A DNA stretch of 64,000 bases from Micromonospora echinaurantiaca (GTDB lineage Bacteria; Actinomycetota; Actinomycetes; Mycobacteriales; Micromonosporaceae). The translations under genes and the position numbers were made by a program. This document shows positions 50,750 through 60,582 of the stretch, piece after piece. The stretch covers positions 4,393,001 through 4,457,000 of the forward strand of contig NZ_LT607750.1 of NCBI RefSeq assembly GCF_900090235.1, given 5' to 3'. Position 1 is the first letter of the stretch. Every line of letters begins with the position of its first letter. The notes beneath the pieces are model-generated. The model worked only from the letters and a program-made list of their open reading frames with translations, ran no database searches and had not been told where the DNA came from.

Positions 50750-53704
50750 ATGCTCGACCCCTCGCCCGAGGACGACGGGACTTCACCGACGGTCTCTACG
50801 CCGCATTTCGTGGGTCGTGATCGGGAGATGACGGCGCTTCGCGGCGCCTTGGCCCGGCCACCGGCGATCGTGCTGGTAGAGGGCGAGGCGGGGATCGGGA
50901 AGAGCCGACTGCTGCGAGAGTGGCTGGCCGCGCCGGACCAGCGCACGGCCTTGGTCTCGGTGTGCCCACCGCTTCGCGAGTCGCTGACGTTGGGGCCGAT
51001 CGTCGACGCGTTCCGTGGGATCGACCGCCCGGTGTCGCGACTGCGGCTCACCGAGCTCGCGGGTGCGTTACGACCCCTGTTCCCTGAATGGTCCTCGGAC
51101 CTGCCGCCCGCACTGCCGCCCTTGGACGATGCGAAGGCGGCACGGCATCGCCTGTTCCGCGCCCTGGACGAGCTGCTGCGGGCCCTGCGTGTCGACGTTC
51201 TCGTGCTCGAGGACGCCCACTGGGCCGACGAGGTGACCTTGGAGTTCCTGCTATTCGTCACCTCCCGACAGCAATCGGACGGGCCAAGCCTCGTGATCTC
51301 CTACCGGCCGGAGGAGGTGGACGACGGATCGCTGTTGCTGCGGCTGACGTCCCGGTTGCCCGCCGGCGTGACCCAGCTGAGGATCGCCCTGGCGCCGATG
51401 CGACCCAACGACACGGCAGCGCTGGTGTCCTCGATGCTGGACGGCAACCCGATATCGCAGGAGTTCACGGCGTTCATGCACGAGCGGACCGGTGGCGTTC
51501 CTCTCGCGCTGGAGGAGTCGGTTCGCCTCATGTGCGACCGTGCCGACCTCGTCTTCCGCGACGGACAGTGGGTCCGGCTGAAGTTGCGCGAGCTACAGGT
51601 GCCGCCGACGGTGCGCGACTCCACCCGGGAGCGGGTGGGCCGTCTGTCGCCGACGGCGCAGCAGGCGTTGCGAGCCGCGGCCACGTTGGCTGAACGGTCG
51701 TCGCTGGCCACGATCGCGATGACCGCCGGTCTGTCACCAACTGCGTGTCGAGGCGCTGTCGCGGAGGCTGCCGACGCCGGAGTCCTGGACGGAGACGACC
51801 GCGGCCAGTGGCGATTCCGGCACGTGCTGGCCGCCACGGCTGTCTACGAAGCGATCCCGTTGACCGACCGCCGACACTTCCACCTGCTGGCCGGCCGCGC
51901 CTTGGAGGACATCCAGCCGCCGCCTGTCGCACGCCTTGCCCACCACTTCCGGGAGGCGGGCGAGACGCGGTCCTGGGCGCGGTACGCCGAGCAGGGTGCC
52001 GAGCTGGCCATGGCCTCGGGTGACCACACCAAGGCAGTCGACCTGCTGGTCGATCTGTTGTCGTGGGCTGTGTTGCCGCCGGCGGATCGGGCCCGGGTCG
52101 CGCGCATCGCCGGAGTGGCCGCACTGGGCCGTCGCGAACCGGTCGACGAGGTCCACCACCGCGTGATCCGTACCTTGCGGTCGGTGCTGGAGACCCCCGG
52201 TATCTCCGCCCGCCAGCAGGCCGAGATCCGCAACCCCCTGGGTCGGCTCCTGATCACCGGGGGTGAGGCGCAGGCCGCACTCGGCGAGCTGGAGCAGGCG
52301 GTGGCCAACCTCGACCATGACCCGGTCGAGGCGGCTCGGGCCATGACCTACCTCGGATGGGCCTATGCGGGACCGTGGCCGGCGTCGACCCACCGGCGTT
52401 GGCTGGATCGCGCCGCCGAGCTCGCCGCCGAATTCGATTCCCCCGCGGAGCGGCTGAACCTGGCCGGCAACCGAGCCGCGGCGTTGCTCATGCTCGGCGA
52501 AGAGGAGGCCTGGGACGTCGTCGCCGGCCTGCCCACCGACGGCGCGAGCTCGGCGGAGCGTCTCGACGTGGCCCGCATCCATGCGAATGTCGGGACCGGT
52601 GCACTGATCTGGGGTCGGTACGCCGACGCGGACAAGCACCTCGCCGTGGCCATGCGCCTTGCCGAGACCGAGCAGGCGGCCCGGTTGCAGCACAACGTCC
52701 GACTCGAACAGGCCAACCTGGCGTGGCTCACCGGCCGGTGGGAGGGTCTCGCGGAGCGAAGCGCGGCACTCGCCGATGCCGACCGGGACCGGCCGGCGCA
52801 CTACCTCGGCAGCATTCGCCTCGCGGCCCGGCTGGCAGCCGCAGCCGGACGGCGGCGCGCTGCGGAGGAGCAGTTCCGGCTCGTCCTCGAGGAGTCCGCC
52901 CGGCTCGGCGCAGCCGACGACACGATGGAGGCCGCCGCTGCGCTGGCCAGACTGTGGCTGACGGACGGAAACAGCGCCCGGGCGCTGCAGGTCACGAACG
53001 AGCCGATGGACACCGTCCGGAGAAAAGGCATCTGGGTCTGGGCGACGGACCTCGTCCCCGCCCGGGTCGAGGCGCACCTCGCCGCGGGCGACCTGAAGGC
53101 TGCGACACGCCTGGGCGACCAGTTCGCCAGAGGACTGCGTGGCCGGACGGCGCCTGCGCCTCGCGCCGCGCTCACCGTATGCCGCGCCCTGCTGCTCGCC
53201 GCAGCCGGAGACCACGCCCGCGCGGCGACGGCATACGACCGGGCGGCGCGCGCCTGGAGCGCGTTGCCGCGCCCCTACGACGCCATGCTCGCCCGCGAGC
53301 GTCAAGCCGAGGCGCTCATCGCGCAAGGCCAGATCGAACCAGGCCGGGAGCTGCTGGCCGCACAGTACGAGCAGCTGTTCAGGCTCGGGGCCCGCGGCGA
53401 CGCGGACCGTGTCGCACAGCGGCTTCGCGAACACGGCGCCGAGGTTCCGCGACTGTGGCGCGGCGGCCGACGAGGGTACGGCGACCAGCTCTCCCCTCGC
53501 GAGCTCGACGTGGTCCAACTGGTTGTCGCCGGCAAGACGAACCGGGAGATCAGCCGGATCCTGGCCAAGTCGGCGGCCACGGTGGATCAACAGCTACGTG
53601 CGGCGATGCGCAAGCTGAAGGTGACCTCCCGGACCGCGCTCGCGGTCAAGGCGGTGGAGGCCGGAGTGTTCGCAGAAGAGGATTCCCTCGACGGCGCGTC
53701 GTGA
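50750..53704 (+). CDS. LAL-type LuxR-family transcriptional regulator
   Basis: This large regulator (about 984 aa) has an N-terminal AAA/STAND ATPase with Walker A EGEAGIGKSRLLREWL (near residue 45) and Walker B VDVLVLEDAHWAD (near 145). A long helical, TPR-like middle follows (about 400-880), and a C-terminal LuxR HTH YGDQLSPRELDVVQLVVAGK, then TNREISRILAKSAATVDQQL. Such regulators are ATP-dependent activators of catabolic or secondary-metabolite operons. An ATG 17 codons upstream (50699) is also open. It lies 258 bp before the giant subtilase on the same strand; regulation of that gene is plausible but unproven. Confidence 0.92.
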   Translation: MLDPSPEDDGTSPTVSTPHFVGRDREMTALRGALARPPAIVLVEGEAGIGKSRLLREWLAAPDQRTALVSVCPPLRESLTLGPIVDAFRGIDRPVSRLRLTELAGALRPLFPEWSSDLPPALPPLDDAKAARHRLFRALDELLRALRVDVLVLEDAHWADEVTLEFLLFVTSRQQSDGPSLVISYRPEEVDDGSLLLRLTSRLPAGVTQLRIALAPMRPNDTAALVSSMLDGNPISQEFTAFMHERTGGVPLALEESVRLMCDRADLVFRDGQWVRLKLRELQVPPTVRDSTRERVGRLSPTAQQALRAAATLAERSSLATIAMTAGLSPTACRGAVAEAADAGVLDGDDRGQWRFRHVLAATAVYEAIPLTDRRHFHLLAGRALEDIQPPPVARLAHHFREAGETRSWARYAEQGAELAMASGDHTKAVDLLVDLLSWAVLPPADRARVARIAGVAALGRREPVDEVHHRVIRTLRSVLETPGISARQQAEIRNPLGRLLITGGEAQAALGELEQAVANLDHDPVEAARAMTYLGWAYAGPWPASTHRRWLDRAAELAAEFDSPAERLNLAGNRAAALLMLGEEEAWDVVAGLPTDGASSAERLDVARIHANVGTGALIWGRYADADKHLAVAMRLAETEQAARLQHNVRLEQANLAWLTGRWEGLAERSAALADADRDRPAHYLGSIRLAARLAAAAGRRRAAEEQFRLVLEESARLGAADDTMEAAAALARLWLTDGNSARALQVTNEPMDTVRRKGIWVWATDLVPARVEAHLAAGDLKAATRLGDQFARGLRGRTAPAPRAALTVCRALLLAAAGDHARAATAYDRAARAWSALPRPYDAMLARERQAEALIAQGQIEPGRELLAAQYEQLFRLGARGDADRVAQRLREHGAEVPRLWRGGRRGYGDQLSPRELDVVQLVVAGKTNREISRILAKSAATVDQQLRAAMRKLKVTSRTALAVKAVEAGVFAEEDSLDGAS

Positions 53705-53785
53705 ATATTGACGTATCCGCTGGATAGCGAAGGACGCTCGTCGCGCCCGAGCATGACTCCATGATCCATAGCCCTGGGCCGATGC

Positions 53786-53947
53786 ATGGCTGAGCGACCT
53801 GTCGCGCGTGACGACTCTGCCATCGAACACCAGCCACCTCTCGAGCTGTCGCGCGAGCCGGGCGTCAGCGCAGGCGACGTCTCCGACGCTCGCGACGCCG
53901 ATGGTGTCGACGACCACGAGAGCCACGACCCCTACCAGCCCCTGTAG
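53786..53947 (+). CDS. Possible small acidic ORF upstream of the subtilase
   Basis: A 53-codon frame with G/C-rich third positions (about 77%) ends 15 bp before the subtilase start. It encodes an acidic peptide beginning MAERPVARDDSAIEHQPPLE. No convincing RBS precedes it and no family is recognised. It could be a leader peptide or chance. Confidence 0.3.
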   Translation: MAERPVARDDSAIEHQPPLELSREPGVSAGDVSDARDADGVDDHESHDPYQPL

Positions 53948-53962
53948 GCAGAAGGACTTTTC

Positions 53963-56900
53963 ATGAGACTCAAAGCCCTCGCGGCTTCGCTGGCCGCAGC
54001 GGTCGGCCTGAGCATCATTCAGCCATTACCGGCGTCCGCCGCTGAGCCGGATCCCGGCGCGGCCGCCAAGAAGATCGAGTCGAGCCTGAAGGACCGCTTC
54101 CGCACGCAGCCGGCTTCCGACTTCTGGATCACGTTCGACACCAAAGCCGACCTCGGGCCGGCCAAGAAGATCGCCGACTGGACCGCCCGCGGTCAGTTCG
54201 TCTACGACGCGCTGACCGCGGCGGCGAAGGACTCACTGGCATCGGTCTCCACCGAACTCGACCAAGCAGGCGTCAAGTACACCTCGTACCCGATCGCCAA
54301 CACCGTGCTCGTCAAGGGGGGCACCGAGAAGCTCGCCCTCGACGTGGCCTCGAAGGTGCAGGTCGCCGAGATCCACGCGACGCCACAGGTCGCGCTGGTC
54401 GATCCCGTGGACGAGAAGGTCCCCGCCGACCGGGCTGCCCGCCCCGCCGCCCCGAAGGCCGCGGCCGAGGAAGGCACCGCCACATGGGGTCTGGACGCCA
54501 TCCACGCCCCCGAGGCGTGGGCCATGGGCGCCACCGGTGCGGGCATCACCGTGTCCAACCTCGACTCGGGCGTCCAGTTCGACCACCCCGCCCTGATGCA
54601 CCAGTACCGCGGTGCGAAGCCCGACGGCACCGTCGACCACAACTACAACTGGATGGCCACCCGGGGCACGTGCACGGGCGCGCCGTGCGACGACAACGGC
54701 CACGGCACGCACACGATGGGCACCATGGTCGGCGACGACGGCACCAACCACGTCGGCGTCGCCCCGGACGCGCAGTGGATCGCGACGAACGGCTGCTGCG
54801 ACAGCACCGGCGTCGAGTCGCTGCTCCGGTCGGGCTGGTGGCTGCTCGCCCCGACCGACGTCCAGGGAAACAACCCTGACCCGGCCAAGCGCCCGCACGT
54901 CATCAACAACTCGTGGGGCCAGACCGTCGAGCACAACTTCGACGACTTCTTCCGGGCCATCGACGAGGCGTGGAGCGCCGCGGGTATCTTCAGCGTCTGG
55001 TCGTCGGGCAACACCGCGCCGTACGCGGCCTGCGACACCGTCTCCTCGCCGGGCTCCGCCGAGAGTGCCTACTCCGTCGGCGCCTACGCCTCGGACGGCA
55101 GGCTCGCGTCGTTCTCCCGCAAGGGTGAGGGTGAAGGTGGCCGGATCAAGCCGGAGATCTCCGCCCCGGGCGCCGGCGTCCTGTCGTCCTACCCGGGCAA
55201 CACCTACACCGAGATGTCCGGCACCTCGATGGCGGCACCCCACGTCGCCGGCGCCGTCGCGGCGCTGTGGAGCTACGACCCGACCCTCATCGGGCAGGTC
55301 GAGCAGACCCGCCGCCTGCTCGGCGAGTCGGCCGTCGACGTCGACGACACGGAGTGCGGCGGCACCGCCGAGGTCAACAACAAGTACGGCGAGGGCCGGC
55401 TCGACCTCGTCCGCCTGCTCGAGCTCGCGCCCCGGGAGGGCGGCACCCTCACCGGTGTCGTCACCGCCGACGGCGCCCCGGTCCCCGCCGCCGAGGTGAC
55501 GATCAGCGGGCCGTTCAGCCGGTCGATCGGCACCGACAAGGACGGCCGGTTCACCACGAACCTCCCGGTCGGCGACTACCAGCTCAGCACCAAGGTCTTC
55601 GGCTACCTGACCGCGACCGCCAACGTCACGATCTCCCTCGGCCAGGACACCTCCGTCAAGCTGCCGCTCACGGCCGCCGCGAAGCACGACATCAGCGGCA
55701 GGGTCGTCGACGACAAGAAGCGGCCCGTCCCGAACGCCGACGTCTCCGTCAAGGGCACGCCGCTGAAGCCGGTACGCACGGACGCCAACGGCGCGTTCAC
55801 GATCAGCGCTGTCCCCGAGGGCGGGTACACGCTGACTGTCAAGCCCAACGCCTGCTTCTCGCCCACGACGGTCCCGCTGACCGTGGGCGCGCAGAACGAG
55901 TCGCGCGAGATCCCGGTCGGGCTCGTCGTCGACGAGGGCGGCTACAGCTGCGCCGTCTCCGACGGCGAGTACCTGCGCGGCACCGACCCGGTCGCGTTCA
56001 CCAGCGGCGTGTGGGCGACGGTGAAGCTGCCGTTCCCGGTCGCGCTCTACAACGGGAGCCACGACACCCTCGGCCTCGGCCTGCGCGGTGTGATCTCGCC
56101 GGACACCAGCACCGGACCCGGTAGCGGCGGTGCGGGCGTCTTCCCGTTCTACGTCGAGACCCCCGTCGAGTTCGCCCCCGGCGGGGGAGTCTTCACGGCG
56201 GTCACCAAGGTCGACGGCGAGGACGCGTTCGTCGTCGAGTTCCGCAACGCCAAGATCTGGGCCTACCCGATCCGGTCGGAGTACACGGAGCCGGTCAACT
56301 TCTCGGCCACGCTCACCCGCTCGGGCAGGGTGATCTTGGGGTACGGCGACGGCGTCGGCACCGACGACCCGGTGACCGGCGGCGCCCGCACCGTCACCGG
56401 CATCCAGGGCTGGGCCGGCGTCGACGGCATCCGGTTCTCCGACAACGCCCCGGTGCTGCGCGACGGGATGATCGTCACCTACGACCTTCCCGACTGGGGC
56501 TACCTCGACGCTACTGTCGTCGACCAGAACGACGGGCTGCCGGTGTCCGGTGCCAAGGTGTCGTTCACCGACAAGGACGGCCTCGTCGAGAGCGTCACGA
56601 CCAACGGGACGGGCATCGTGCATCGCCAGCTTCCGGTCGGCGATTACACGATGACCGTCGAGGCGCCGAACTACACGACCGCGGCGTACCCCTTCTCCCT
56701 CGACAAGCTCTACGCCAAGGCCACGGTCGACGCACGGCTGACCACGGGTGTCGCCGGCCTGAAGGCCGACGGCCTCGACGCGGTGCTGGGCACCGACCAG
56801 ATGGGCGTCGGCACGCTCACGCTGACCAACACCGGCTCGGCACCGCTGACGTACAACCTGGGAGAGGCCGCGCGCCACCCCGAGCTCGACGCCGCCGGCG

Positions 56901-59900
56901 CCACGACGCGTACCGGGAAGGGTACGGCCAGCACGATCGACCTCACCGCGTGGAAGGCCGGTGCCAGCGGCATGAAGCCGTCGAACGCCGACGGCAAGGC
57001 TGCGACGGCGACCAAAGCGGAAGCACAGGCGGCCGCCAAGGTCGGCCCGACCTCCGGCGGGGACGTCATCACCCGGATCCCCATCCCGGGCACGATCGCC
57101 GAGAAGGAGCCCACCGGCATCGGGTACGACGGCGACGTCTGGGTCCACGACTACAACGCGCGGACCAACACCGCCTACACGGTGACGGGCAAGCGGACCG
57201 GGAAGGTCTTCGACGCGGCGTGGAACCCCCAGTACCGGGCGTTCGACATGGCGCTCGACACCAGGACCGGTGACATGTGCCAGATGGAGGACAGCCCGGC
57301 CAGCTACATCCACTGCTTCGACCGGGAGACCGGGAAGGAGACCCGGCAGATCAAGGGTGACTGGTCCACGCTGCAGCTGACCGGCCTCGCCTACAACCCG
57401 GCGGAGGACGTGTTCTACGTCGGCGGCCGGATGAACGGCATGATCGGAACCGTCGCCGGCACGTCGCACGACAACGCCGGTGCGCTGCTGTCGTTCTGCG
57501 CGCCGCCGCTGCCCGAGGTGGCGGGCCTGGCCTACAACCAGGCGTCCGACACCATCTGGTACACCGACCTCACCTCGAACCGGCCCACCCGCCTGCTGCA
57601 GGTCGACCCCGACGACTGCTCGCTGGTCAACGCGTGGTGGTTCCCGGGCCAGAAGGCGACCCAGGGCGGCGGCCTCGAAACCGACTCGACCGGGGCGCTG
57701 TGGGCGGCGGACCAGGTCGCCGATGACGTCGTGCTGGTCGACGTCGAGGACGATCTGCTCACCGACCTGCCGTGGCTGTCACTCTCCTCGACCGGCGGCA
57801 CCCTCGCCCCGGGCCAGTCGACGACCGTCAACGTCTCGCTCTCCTCCAAGGACGCCAAGCCAGGAGTCCTCGGCGCGAACATCGTGGTGCGATCCGACAC
57901 CGGACGCCAGTCCAAGACCTACGTCCCGGTGACGCTCACGACCACGAAGTACCAGGTCGGCGTCAACGCCGGCGGAAAGTCGTTCACCGACGGCTCCGGC
58001 TTCACCTGGTCCGCCGACCAGGCCGCCGGCAAGACGGCGTGGGGCTACGAGGGGAAGACGAAGGTCGCCTCCACGCAGGCCGGGATCGACCGTACGACGG
58101 ACGACGCCCTGTTCCAGTCGCAGCGCACCACGGCGGACAAGCAGTTGTTCTACCGCTTCCCCGACGCGCCCAAGGGCACCTACGCGATCGACCTCGGGTT
58201 CGCCGAGACCGAGAAGGTGGCCAAGGGCAAGCGGGTGTTCGACGTCCTCGTGGACGGGACGCTGACGGACTACGCGTACGACGCGGCCGCGGTCGTGGGG
58301 CCGAACGCCGCCGACTGGCGCACCGCCGTCGTCAAGCACGAGGGCGGTCCGCTGACCGTGGAGCTGCAGGGCTCGAAGGGCCTGAAGGCCCCGACCATCG
58401 CCGCGCTGCGGGTGACGCTCGACCCGCGCGCAGACACGGCGGAGCCGGAGCCCCAGCCCGAGCAGCCGGATCCGGGTCCCGTGCCGGTGGCCCCCGCCGG
58501 TCGCTCGTACACGATGAAGCTGACCGACGGGCTCTACCGCCAGGGCGCGCAGGAGTCCGGGTGGCACGGCGACGACGTCTGCGGCGTGCTGTGGTTCGAC
58601 ACCAGCTTCCTGTTCCCGTTCTACGACACGGCCTGGGACGGCGTGTGCGTGACGACGAACGGCCAGCTGATCTTCGACCAGGCCAGCGCCGTGGGAGGCA
58701 ACACGGAGCTGCCGTCGCCGTACGCGTTCGACGCGATCTATCCGTTCTGGGACGACCTGATCGTCGACGACGAGGCGGGCATCTACTTCGGCATGATCGA
58801 GGTGGACGGCCTGGCCGCTGAGGTCATCGAATGGCGCAACGTCACCTTCTACAGCGACCGGACGGCTCGCGTGAGCTTCTCGGTCACCCTGATCGCCGAC
58901 GGGCGCATCCAGATCGGGTACGGCGACGGCGTCGGCGGCGACAACCCCCTCACCCGGGGGTCGTCGGCGACGGTCGGTGTGGAGAGCCTGACGCACAACC
59001 CCGCGGGCCAGCACTCCTTCAACCAGCCTGTCCTGAAGGCCGGCCTGGGGGTGGAGTACACACTCCCCGCCTCGGGCACGATCGAGGGCACGGTCACCGA
59101 CAAGAACGACAGCAAGCCGATCGAGGGCGCGATCGTCACGCTCAAGGGGCCGAACGGTGAGCGGGTCATCACGACCGACGCGAAGGGCCGGTGGAAGGCT
59201 CAGGCGCTGGTCGGCGAGAACACCGTGGAGGTCTCAGCGCCGAACTACGTCACGGCCAGCCACCCGGTGACCATCGCCAAGAAGGATCAAGCTGAGGTCG
59301 TCGACACGGCGTTGACCACGGGCGTCGCCACCCTCACCGGAGGTGACTTCGACTGGCTCCTCGACAAGGACCAGAAGGCGACGGCCGACGTGACCGTGAC
59401 CAACACCGGCTCCGCCCCGCTCGAGGTGCGGCTCAGCGAGCAGAAGCGCACCAGCGACGGCGGGCACGAGGCCGCCGACCTTCCGTGGCTGACCCTCACG
59501 GGCGCGGCCGCAACCGGCACGGTCACGCTGGCGGCCGGGGAGTCCACCACGGTCACGGCGGCGGCAGACAACTCCGGCGTCGAGCCCGGCGTGCTCGTCG
59601 GGGACGTGCTCGTGGCGTCGAACGCCGCCAAGGGCGAGACCCAGCTCAAGCCGGTCCGCCTGGCGACCTCGGCCTACTGGCAGGGCGTCGACGTGGGCGG
59701 ATCCGGGTACGTCGGCACCGACGGCTTCGTCTGGTCGCCCGACCAGCAGCTCGGCTCGCGGCCGTGGGGCTACGTCGGCGGCAAGGCGCGTACCACCAAG
59801 GCCGACATCGCCGGCACCGAGGACGACGCGCTATTCCGCACCCAGCGGACCGGCGAGACGTTCAGCTACGTGTTCAAGAACGCGCCCGCCGGAACGTACC

Positions 59901-60151
59901 GGATCGGCCTCGACTTCGCGGAGATCGAGAAGGTCGAGGTCGGCAAGCGTGCCTTCGATGTTCTGGTCGACGGCAAAGCCGTGCTCCACGACCACGACGT
60001 GCAGGCGAAGGTGGGTGCGCTGACCTCGGACGTGAACACGGTCACCGTCGAGCACGCCGGTGGCGATCTGAAGATCGAGCTTCGCCGCGAGATCGGCGAG
60101 CGCGACCCGATCCTCAACGCCCTGAAGGTCCAGCAGGACCCGCGCCTGTGA
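53963..60151 (+). CDS. Giant multidomain secreted S8 subtilase
   Basis: This 2062-aa protein has a signal peptide (1-27), propeptide (35-150) and S8 protease (about 175-485). Asp201 (LDSGVQFDHP), His247 (NGHGTHTMG), Asn350 (SSGNTAP) and Ser422 (SGTSMAAPHV) form the active site. Downstream lie CarboxypepD_reg-like sandwiches (about 495-650, 845-925, 1704-1789), nidogen-like units (about 660-840 and 1511-1702, FWDDLIVDDEAGIYFG), a six-bladed NHL-like propeller (1034-1264), two malectin-like domains (1332-1489 and 1909-2062) and a Pro/Glu linker (PEPQPEQPDPGP). The malectin domains suggest carbohydrate binding. The RBS AGAAGGA is 7 bp before the ATG. Codon and lysine use differ from the other subtilase, hinting at transfer. 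Confidence 0.93.
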   Translation: MRLKALAASLAAAVGLSIIQPLPASAAEPDPGAAAKKIESSLKDRFRTQPASDFWITFDTKADLGPAKKIADWTARGQFVYDALTAAAKDSLASVSTELDQAGVKYTSYPIANTVLVKGGTEKLALDVASKVQVAEIHATPQVALVDPVDEKVPADRAARPAAPKAAAEEGTATWGLDAIHAPEAWAMGATGAGITVSNLDSGVQFDHPALMHQYRGAKPDGTVDHNYNWMATRGTCTGAPCDDNGHGTHTMGTMVGDDGTNHVGVAPDAQWIATNGCCDSTGVESLLRSGWWLLAPTDVQGNNPDPAKRPHVINNSWGQTVEHNFDDFFRAIDEAWSAAGIFSVWSSGNTAPYAACDTVSSPGSAESAYSVGAYASDGRLASFSRKGEGEGGRIKPEISAPGAGVLSSYPGNTYTEMSGTSMAAPHVAGAVAALWSYDPTLIGQVEQTRRLLGESAVDVDDTECGGTAEVNNKYGEGRLDLVRLLELAPREGGTLTGVVTADGAPVPAAEVTISGPFSRSIGTDKDGRFTTNLPVGDYQLSTKVFGYLTATANVTISLGQDTSVKLPLTAAAKHDISGRVVDDKKRPVPNADVSVKGTPLKPVRTDANGAFTISAVPEGGYTLTVKPNACFSPTTVPLTVGAQNESREIPVGLVVDEGGYSCAVSDGEYLRGTDPVAFTSGVWATVKLPFPVALYNGSHDTLGLGLRGVISPDTSTGPGSGGAGVFPFYVETPVEFAPGGGVFTAVTKVDGEDAFVVEFRNAKIWAYPIRSEYTEPVNFSATLTRSGRVILGYGDGVGTDDPVTGGARTVTGIQGWAGVDGIRFSDNAPVLRDGMIVTYDLPDWGYLDATVVDQNDGLPVSGAKVSFTDKDGLVESVTTNGTGIVHRQLPVGDYTMTVEAPNYTTAAYPFSLDKLYAKATVDARLTTGVAGLKADGLDAVLGTDQMGVGTLTLTNTGSAPLTYNLGEAARHPELDAAGATTRTGKGTASTIDLTAWKAGASGMKPSNADGKAATATKAEAQAAAKVGPTSGGDVITRIPIPGTIAEKEPTGIGYDGDVWVHDYNARTNTAYTVTGKRTGKVFDAAWNPQYRAFDMALDTRTGDMCQMEDSPASYIHCFDRETGKETRQIKGDWSTLQLTGLAYNPAEDVFYVGGRMNGMIGTVAGTSHDNAGALLSFCAPPLPEVAGLAYNQASDTIWYTDLTSNRPTRLLQVDPDDCSLVNAWWFPGQKATQGGGLETDSTGALWAADQVADDVVLVDVEDDLLTDLPWLSLSSTGGTLAPGQSTTVNVSLSSKDAKPGVLGANIVVRSDTGRQSKTYVPVTLTTTKYQVGVNAGGKSFTDGSGFTWSADQAAGKTAWGYEGKTKVASTQAGIDRTTDDALFQSQRTTADKQLFYRFPDAPKGTYAIDLGFAETEKVAKGKRVFDVLVDGTLTDYAYDAAAVVGPNAADWRTAVVKHEGGPLTVELQGSKGLKAPTIAALRVTLDPRADTAEPEPQPEQPDPGPVPVAPAGRSYTMKLTDGLYRQGAQESGWHGDDVCGVLWFDTSFLFPFYDTAWDGVCVTTNGQLIFDQASAVGGNTELPSPYAFDAIYPFWDDLIVDDEAGIYFGMIEVDGLAAEVIEWRNVTFYSDRTARVSFSVTLIADGRIQIGYGDGVGGDNPLTRGSSATVGVESLTHNPAGQHSFNQPVLKAGLGVEYTLPASGTIEGTVTDKNDSKPIEGAIVTLKGPNGERVITTDAKGRWKAQALVGENTVEVSAPNYVTASHPVTIAKKDQAEVVDTALTTGVATLTGGDFDWLLDKDQKATADVTVTNTGSAPLEVRLSEQKRTSDGGHEAADLPWLTLTGAAATGTVTLAAGESTTVTAAADNSGVEPGVLVGDVLVASNAAKGETQLKPVRLATSAYWQGVDVGGSGYVGTDGFVWSPDQQLGSRPWGYVGGKARTTKADIAGTEDDALFRTQRTGETFSYVFKNAPAGTYRIGLDFAEIEKVEVGKRAFDVLVDGKAVLHDHDVQAKVGALTSDVNTVTVEHAGGDLKIELRREIGERDPILNALKVQQDPRL

Positions 60152-60175
60152 GATAGCCGAACCAATCCACCAGCA

Positions 60176-60222
60176 GTGGTCAGAGCCTCCTCGGAAAGGA
60201 TCGCCGCGGAGGCTCTGACCAC
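60176..60222 (+). terminator. Long stem-loop after the giant subtilase
   Basis: A perfect 15-bp stem (arm GTGGTCAGAGCCTCC) with a 17-nt loop starts 24 bp after the stop. It is the likely terminator of the subtilase gene. Confidence 0.7.
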
Positions 60223-60344
60223 GACTACCGAGTTTGCGGCTTCGGACCGTACTCGCGCACTTGATGGCAAGGAATGCGAGTTCCTCAGCGCGAAGGCCCG
60301 TTACCGGTGGTTCCGGCGACGGGCTCGCTACCTGCAGATATCCA

Positions 60345-60388
60345 TGGTGGGTGACACTGGGATCGAACCAGAGACCTCTTCGGTGTGA
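60345..60388 (-). repeat. 3' half of tRNA-Val(CAC): putative attachment-site remnant
   Basis: On the minus strand the 44 bp read as a tRNA 3' half ending CCA. They hold anticodon loop bases TCACAC (anticodon CAC), 3' anticodon stem CGAAG, variable AGGTC, T-arm TCTGG-TTCGATC-CCAGT, acceptor GTCACCC and discriminator A. The T-stem has one T-T mismatch. No matching 5' half (D-arm, 5' acceptor) follows upstream on that strand. Integrating elements leave just such a 3'-half copy at the far end, so this probably marks an element boundary. It is not a functional tRNA gene. Confidence 0.65.
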
Positions 60389-60582
60389 TCGCGGGTGGGG
60401 CCCACCGTTGGGTGCTGTCGCGCACCGTTCTGTGGTGCCGGCCATGACTGTTTCGCCATCCCGTGTCGTCCGCCGCTGGCCGTTGCTGCTGCTTTCGCTG
60501 CCTCCTGGCTGCCTCACTCACCCGTTTGACCCGGGCTCACCTGTGGAGGCACTCCTCCTGCGCTGCCACTTATGATTGCCCG

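Larger units (their letters stand above)
60152..60582. other. Intergenic region containing a terminator and a tRNA-Val fragment
   Basis: This 431-bp stretch after the giant subtilase holds the 60176-60222 terminator and a truncated tRNA-Val (60345-60388). I see no protein-coding gene in it; the open frames are short and lack RBS. Confidence 0.55.

Noticed and set aside
54233..57469. Very long antisense open frame within the giant subtilase
   Set aside because: Arg/Gly/Val/Asp-rich translation with no domain pattern; a mirror of high-GC codon bias on the coding strand.
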